Shown: one piece after another, positions 7,301 through 9,832 of the stretch
Layout: every line of letters begins with the position of its first letter
Numbering within the stretch: position 1 is the stretch's first letter
DNA from: Candidatus Krumholzibacteriia bacterium
GTDB taxonomy: Bacteria > Krumholzibacteriota > Krumholzibacteriia > LZORAL124-64-63
Reading direction: 5' to 3'
Length of the DNA stretch: 9,832 nt
Assembly (NCBI GenBank): GCA_030632925.1
Contig: DAOVTU010000063.1
Location: forward strand, 1 to 9,832
Made by a program: the position numbers and the translations under genes
Notes under the pieces: model-generated
Databases searched by the model: none
Seen by the model: the letters and a program-made list of their open reading frames with translations, nothing else
What the model was told of the DNA's origin: nothing

Positions 7301-8258
7301 GTTCTTCCGCAGACACTTTCAAACCCAATTGCACCCAACCGGCCGGCAGGTCGATGAGCCAGTGAAATTTTTCCTGGCCCGCCGTTTCCTGCGGGCAACT
7401 GAAGAACGGCTTGCCGTTGATGGCAAGGTCGACATCGCCCGCGCAACCGAAGGAAAGCAGGTACGTGCCAGCCGCCGGAACCTGCAACTGGGTCTTGAGA
7501 TAGGCGGTCGTATTGACCTTGCGGTAAAAATAATCGGAGGGCACAAACTTGCCGGCCAGGGACACCTTCTCGGGTTGGAACCAGTTGATGGGTTGGCCAA
7601 ACTTGCCGGTGTATTGGCGCTGGGGAATGAAGCCATAGTCGCTGATGTGATCCTTGCGGTGACCGGACCCCGAAGTATTGTCGAAGGGCCCAAGCAACGC
7701 GTAGTCCCGGATGCGATTCAGATCCTCGGCGGCCTTGATGAGGGTTTTGGTATCGCCCAGATATTCGGCGTACTCGATGGCGTAGGACCAGGCCAGGCGG
7801 CGGTCATACAGGTCCGAATTCTTCTCAGTGGCCAGGTTGTGCGCAAACTTGAACAGGGTTTCGTAGTGTTTTTTACTGGTCAGGCTGGTATTGGCGTCGA
7901 GCCATTCCATGAGGTAGATATCGTAGGGGCTGAGAGGCACATCTTTGGTGTAGAGAGCGAAGGTTTCGAGGGCGAAGGCTTCGCGGCCCTGGGCCAGTTG
8001 CGCGAGGATCAGACCACGCTTGGCGCTGGCGTTCGATTTGTCTTTTTCGGTGATTTTGTAGAATGATTTTTCGGCGGCGCGGAAATCGTTTTGCCAAAGA
8101 TCGGTCCAGGCGGTTTCGAGTTCGACTTTGGGAGATTGGCTGACGGCGGATCGTGGCAAGGCCAGCATCGCCACTGCAATCAGCAGTGCGGTCAGCATGA
8201 ACCTGGAAGATGGGCGAGAGTAGAAACCGGCAAATGCCGTGCAGCAAAACTTCGTCAT
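4329..8258 (-). CDS. Giant secreted TPR / DUF3857 / transglutaminase-like protein
   Basis: The 1309-aa protein starts at an ATG with AGGGGGA (8272-8266) seven bases upstream. A signal sequence ends near residue 40 (MLTALLIAVAMLALPRSAVSQS) after a long 20-residue basic N-region; Met21 is an alternative start with a poorer site. Residues about 45-185 look like TPR helices. About 186-340 form a beta-rich domain (YLLSFGCAGDVDLAINGKPF, LPAGWVQLGLKV) resembling PA14-type or carbohydrate-binding jelly rolls. About 375-620 is a second TPR-like stretch. DUF3857 spans roughly 723-890 (FPGLSIGDIVFIHYQTNE). The transglutaminase-like core has C996 (GYGDCKDKA), H1038 (FNHAIV) and D1054 (WYDPT), a complete Cys-His-Asp triad. 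Residues 1095-1309 form a beta-rich tail like the DUF3858 region that often follows. No C-terminal anchor is seen. It probably acts in the periplasm or outside; the reaction (peptide cleavage or crosslinking) is unknown. It follows the acyltransferase gene by 49 bases. Confidence 0.88.
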   Translation of the reverse strand: MTKFCCTAFAGFYSRPSSRFMLTALLIAVAMLALPRSAVSQSPKVELETAWTDLWQNDFRAAEKSFYKITEKDKSNASAKRGLILAQLAQGREAFALETFALYTKDVPLSPYDIYLMEWLDANTSLTSKKHYETLFKFAHNLATEKNSDLYDRRLAWSYAIEYAEYLGDTKTLIKAAEDLNRIRDYALLGPFDNTSGSGHRKDHISDYGFIPQRQYTGKFGQPINWFQPEKVSLAGKFVPSDYFYRKVNTTAYLKTQLQVPAAGTYLLSFGCAGDVDLAINGKPFFSCPQETAGQEKFHWLIDLPAGWVQLGLKVSAEEHRAGVTCSLSHPDGSTIKGLVVDPKHNTFDAVGDLNPRPVEGQMGAAIEVRAKDPAENMEARFWNILRSQGQDSPDDYRELQQEIIAAYPKCGLMRLATLNGTQEGDPSLASMLAEILAEAPKLSAAVVMQAKLNLGKKRYNLALEALDEVLKEAQDCYTALLAKMEVLEKSGMWEDMQGAAVKAQFRFPDEAEPYYALGRFHLHQGSLREDVRYRKEGDKRQLPGLRLYAAFVKNWQQEDFGAARRDIEELTRLQPQVDVWWYAYLRAMVTDGEKEDALVELLSYIKSFPQNQWFQGYLASFIEAGVVQKDGIYRQLFTPAGSAAMQAMLGGSSSYVRQDYDQLLNREAAFVLVKSLEVNPANFATRDRINGLLGRPSFRVAMPDPKIADIEKLRVDPAAYSGEDAVVLLSQKRCLVFDNRASLVDYAYAVQILTEEGMEQWEDFSFRSSRGSDPVVVSKTVIKEDGVETEGEQYSTVITFPGLSIGDIVFIHYQTNEFVTGNLSGYLWDQHLFSFARNRCLKSRYEIIYPDGVEVEAREWNGAAFAAEGYPRKEGVSGKMTRRVWEYANIPAGESEPYSPSALSYLPWVDVSNVGGWGDIAGWYADIAEGQIQIDRHIKKKAAELAAECTTDDELVAKVFHFVANEIRYESIPFFQSAYIPRRASAVLLDGYGDCKDKACLMMALLKAEGHTGYKFALVTPYAPSNRPFLPSPRFNHAIVCRARDGGGYQWYDPTFTKGDMGQVPRYLAGTVALVVDEQTEDLVIIEGQPASDYPYVVASEVEVLDNGDGLVNRRETIKQVDHVAWIRRDMGDDIDSELQSKQSKNLAVQFPGVMVEEVDLQGTEPGSDGVQRETRFRVPQFGVNDDGIMSVDLPWSSQLADRFATITADPKREVPVDLWRLNICEEDRIDLKLPAGLVLSRTPKDVEYIWQGCRYATQYSQVEGGLLAQRTLVIAGDVVNRQAYEGFKTWLDQVLRDLGKSHHLRLD

Positions 8259-8307
8259 TTTCGTGTCCCCCTAAATTGCAACCCCGTGCCGCCACAACTC
8301 TCGATCT

Positions 8308-9384
8308 TCATACTATATCCGACCGGCCATCCTGTCCCGCGCTTTGATCACACCTGACCCGCTCAACCAGCCCTTTGGCCCTGAAATACGGAATAAAGGC
8401 CTTCATCGCCCCCCTGGGCACAGAGTAAGTGTCCAGAATGCACGCCGTAGTCGGCGAACCCCAGTAGTACGTCGACGGCCCCAGGTCCTGAAAATCCAAA
8501 GCCCTGCCCTTCAGCTTGCGGCAAAACGGAGTGTCGATGCAGGCCAGCGCATATCGCCGACCCGTTTCCCAAATGCGCCGGATGGTCCCGGAGATCAGCG
8601 CCTTCGAAGCCCGCGAATCCCTTTCACCACGGTCGATGGCCATGGACGTCAGATCAACCATTTTTCGAGGGTCGAGGGTCCTGAGGTAGTGGTCCTTGTC
8701 GGGAAAAATATTCAGTTCCTGCCTGTGGTCATAGGTCTGGAACATCCCGGCGCTCAGCTGGCTCCCATCGGCGTAGGTCAAGCGCATGACGCCGACGATC
8801 TGACCGGACCGCGAGACGGCGATGAACTCCTGCCGCCCGAAGTGATCGAAGTCGGGAATGCGCCGGAATTCGTTCTCAGAAAAATAGCCAATGTCCGGTG
8901 CGGTGAAGACGTCGTATTCGATCTGTTCACACGCGTCCCACAGCTTGCTTCCCTGCCTAACCACCTCCGTCCTGACCGGGCCCGGTTCTTCGATTTTCCA
9001 GCGCTCCAACTTTGCTGTTTTCGCCGCGAAGGGGTGAATGGCGATGTAGTTTTCAGGCCGGATCGGCAACGATCGTATTTCGGCCGGAATGGCGTTGAAA
9101 ATGTCGTATTCGTCCCTCACCCCCTGTGCCACGTCGGCCGGGATGTCATTGGCGGAGAACCCCTTGGCCTCGATATCGGCGATCATGCGGATCGCGGCCG
9201 GGTCCGTGCCGGCGAGGGTCCGGTAGGCATTCACCAGGGCCAGGGCGCGTTCAAATTCGCCCGCCGCGAAACAGCGCCTCGCATAGGCGAAGAACACCTC
9301 GTGCGGCCGCATCCGGCCTTTGGCGACCCGGAATTCGAGGTTGTCGACGGTCGTGGTCAAAGCCAATTGTGGATGAGGCTTCAT
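8308..9384 (-). CDS. GNAT-fold acyltransferase, possibly FeeM-like N-acyl amino acid synthase
   Basis: This 358-aa, signal-less, probably cytoplasmic protein starts at the ATG at 9384, which overlaps the preceding stop as ATGA and has GGAGGTA (9397-9391) six bases upstream. A 36-codon upstream extension in the same frame is rejected because it lies inside the preceding gene. Residues about 25-75 are helical and TPR-like (HEVFFAYARRCFAAGEFERALALVNAYR). From about 140, IEYDVFTAPDIGYF, then FIAVSRSGQIVGVMRLTY (187-204), VDLTSMAID (243-251), YALACIDTPFCRKLK (278-292) and a YYWG segment (306-309) follow the strand order of acyl-homoserine-lactone synthase/FeeM-type GNAT enzymes. Those enzymes transfer a fatty acyl group from an acyl carrier protein to an amino acid or similar amine. 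Acyl donor and acceptor here are unknown, and sequence resemblance is loose; a general GNAT is the fallback. Tight coupling implies a shared pathway with the upstream gene. Confidence 0.6.
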   Translation of the reverse strand: MKPHPQLALTTTVDNLEFRVAKGRMRPHEVFFAYARRCFAAGEFERALALVNAYRTLAGTDPAAIRMIADIEAKGFSANDIPADVAQGVRDEYDIFNAIPAEIRSLPIRPENYIAIHPFAAKTAKLERWKIEEPGPVRTEVVRQGSKLWDACEQIEYDVFTAPDIGYFSENEFRRIPDFDHFGRQEFIAVSRSGQIVGVMRLTYADGSQLSAGMFQTYDHRQELNIFPDKDHYLRTLDPRKMVDLTSMAIDRGERDSRASKALISGTIRRIWETGRRYALACIDTPFCRKLKGRALDFQDLGPSTYYWGSPTTACILDTYSVPRGAMKAFIPYFRAKGLVERVRCDQSAGQDGRSDIV

Positions 9385-9832
9385 TGGGGGTACCTCCGAC
9401 GTATTTTGTTCGGCTGGTCCCCGTGAGGACTCAGGTTGTAGATCAATTTTCCCCACCAGGAACTGAGCAGAAGCCACGGCAACAGAAGCCAACCAACGGC
9501 CAGCGCCTGGTAGTACCGCCGGCGCGAAAGACCGCGCAAGTCCTCCTGAAATTTCCGGTACCGAATCCGGAAGGCCTGCCCCTTGAACAGCGACCCGCTC
9601 AGCAGCGCGAGGGGCAACATGTTTTGCAGCATCTTCCAGTAGGCCGCTGCTCGTTGCCGGTACAAAGGCTTGTCCGAGTCGCGCAGGTTCAGAAATCCCT
9701 GCAGAAGATTTTCGGACAGGCGGAACGGCCAGGGACCGCCCTCTTCGACCAGGCCGGCGTATGTCCGGGATACCAATGCCTGCGCTTCGGAGCGGTGGAA
9801 ATTTTTCAGGACAAAATTGAAATCGCCAATGC
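9381..9832 (-). CDS. C-terminal part of an unidentified protein, possibly DUF4070-type B12 radical SAM (5' truncated)
   Basis: The frame is open from the right edge to the TGA at 9383-9381, giving the last 149 residues of a longer protein; the start lies outside the window. The internal TTG at 9776 is not a credible start because coding-like sequence continues upstream of it (IGDFNFVLKNFHRSEAQ). Visible features are helical, basic sequence with YRQRAAAYWKMLQNMLPLALL and KGQAFRIRYRKF, then a hydrophobic segment YYQALAVGWLLLPWLLLSSWW that could be one membrane helix or a membrane-dipping helix, and a basic tail ending RRRYPQ. The N-terminal piece and the YWKML ... G-x-x-FR pattern faintly recall the DUF4070 tail of cobalamin-binding radical SAM proteins. 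That is a weak resemblance and no iron-sulfur motif falls inside the window. The ATGA overlap ties it to the acyltransferase gene downstream. Confidence 0.7.
   Translation of the reverse strand, partial: IGDFNFVLKNFHRSEAQALVSRTYAGLVEEGGPWPFRLSENLLQGFLNLRDSDKPLYRQRAAAYWKMLQNMLPLALLSGSLFKGQAFRIRYRKFQEDLRGLSRRRYYQALAVGWLLLPWLLLSSWWGKLIYNLSPHGDQPNKIRRRYPQ
9391..9397 (-). promoter_or_regulatory. Ribosome-binding site fixing the acyltransferase start
   Basis: GGAGGTA lies within the last codons of the upstream gene, six bases before the ATG at 9384. Together with the ATGA overlap it selects this start over the in-frame upstream candidates and predicts translational coupling. Confidence 0.85.

Noticed and set aside
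4887..8066. 1059-codon open frame on the plus strand opposite the giant transglutaminase gene
   Set aside because: No domain or signal is recognisable and composition is typical of antisense frames. The minus-strand protein has a full catalytic triad, DUF3857 and signal sequence.
8312..8317. Leftward TATAGT as a -10 box for the transglutaminase gene
   Set aside because: No acceptable -35 at 16-18 bp (the position reads GCGGGA), and the box lies at the end of the preceding gene; co-transcription is simpler.
8344..9426. 360-codon open frame on the plus strand opposite the acyltransferase gene
   Set aside because: R-, P-, G- and V-rich antisense frame without ribosome-binding site or motif; the minus-strand gene has an excellent start and coupling signal.
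9385..9492. 36-residue N-terminal extension of the acyltransferase
   Set aside because: It lies inside the upstream gene's coding end, has no good ribosome-binding site, and the ATG at 9384 has GGAGGTA at ideal spacing plus the ATGA overlap.

Overview
This window is most likely chromosomal DNA of a GC-rich, uncultured-type bacterium from the broad FCB assemblage, such as Krumholzibacteriota, Eisenbacteria or relatives. That is an inference. It rests on a secreted protease ending in a FlgD-like/Por-type C-terminal module with the 'NPFNP ... GVYFYQL ... RKMMLLK' signature, a giant secreted DUF3857/transglutaminase protein, and GC-biased third codon positions. No rRNA, tRNA, CRISPR array, insertion sequence or phage gene is visible.

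Layout, left to right. (1) Bases 1-532, minus strand: the 5' part of a lipoprotein gene with alpha/beta-hydrolase-like sequence, running off the left edge. (2) Bases 533-846: a 314-bp divergent intergenic region. It holds a good sigma70-type promoter for the rightward gene and two copies of an imperfect palindrome 40 bp apart. (3) Bases 847-2604, plus strand: a secreted M43 (pappalysin/ulilysin-type) zinc metalloprotease with a PKD domain, an unassigned beta module and a C-terminal sorting module, followed by a strong intrinsic terminator at 2632-2662. A short remnant that looks like the C-terminus of an EamA/DMT-type transporter lies across the terminator. (4) Bases 2773-9832, minus strand: five genes head to tail. 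In transcription order they are a 5'-truncated gene of uncertain identity (possibly the tail of a B12-binding radical SAM/DUF4070 protein), a GNAT-fold acyltransferase resembling FeeM-type N-acyl-amino-acid synthases (ATGA stop/start overlap), a 1309-aa secreted TPR/DUF3857/transglutaminase protein, a TetR-family regulator with its own promoter, and an alpha/beta hydrolase.

How the genes may work together. The TetR regulator and hydrolase form a compact two-gene unit. Its promoter carries a palindrome exactly between the -35 and -10 elements, which suggests autorepression, and the predicted transcript begins at or next to the ATG (leaderless). The truncated gene and the acyltransferase are translationally coupled, so they probably act in one pathway. 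The giant transglutaminase gene follows after 49 bp and may be in the same transcript. The protease and the lipoprotein diverge from a shared regulatory region.

The least conventional items are the coupled acyltransferase pair, the giant secreted transglutaminase with a beta domain between TPR regions, the paired palindromes and the operator-in-spacer promoter. Nothing here proves a new system. The acyltransferase operon is the best candidate for unexplored chemistry.
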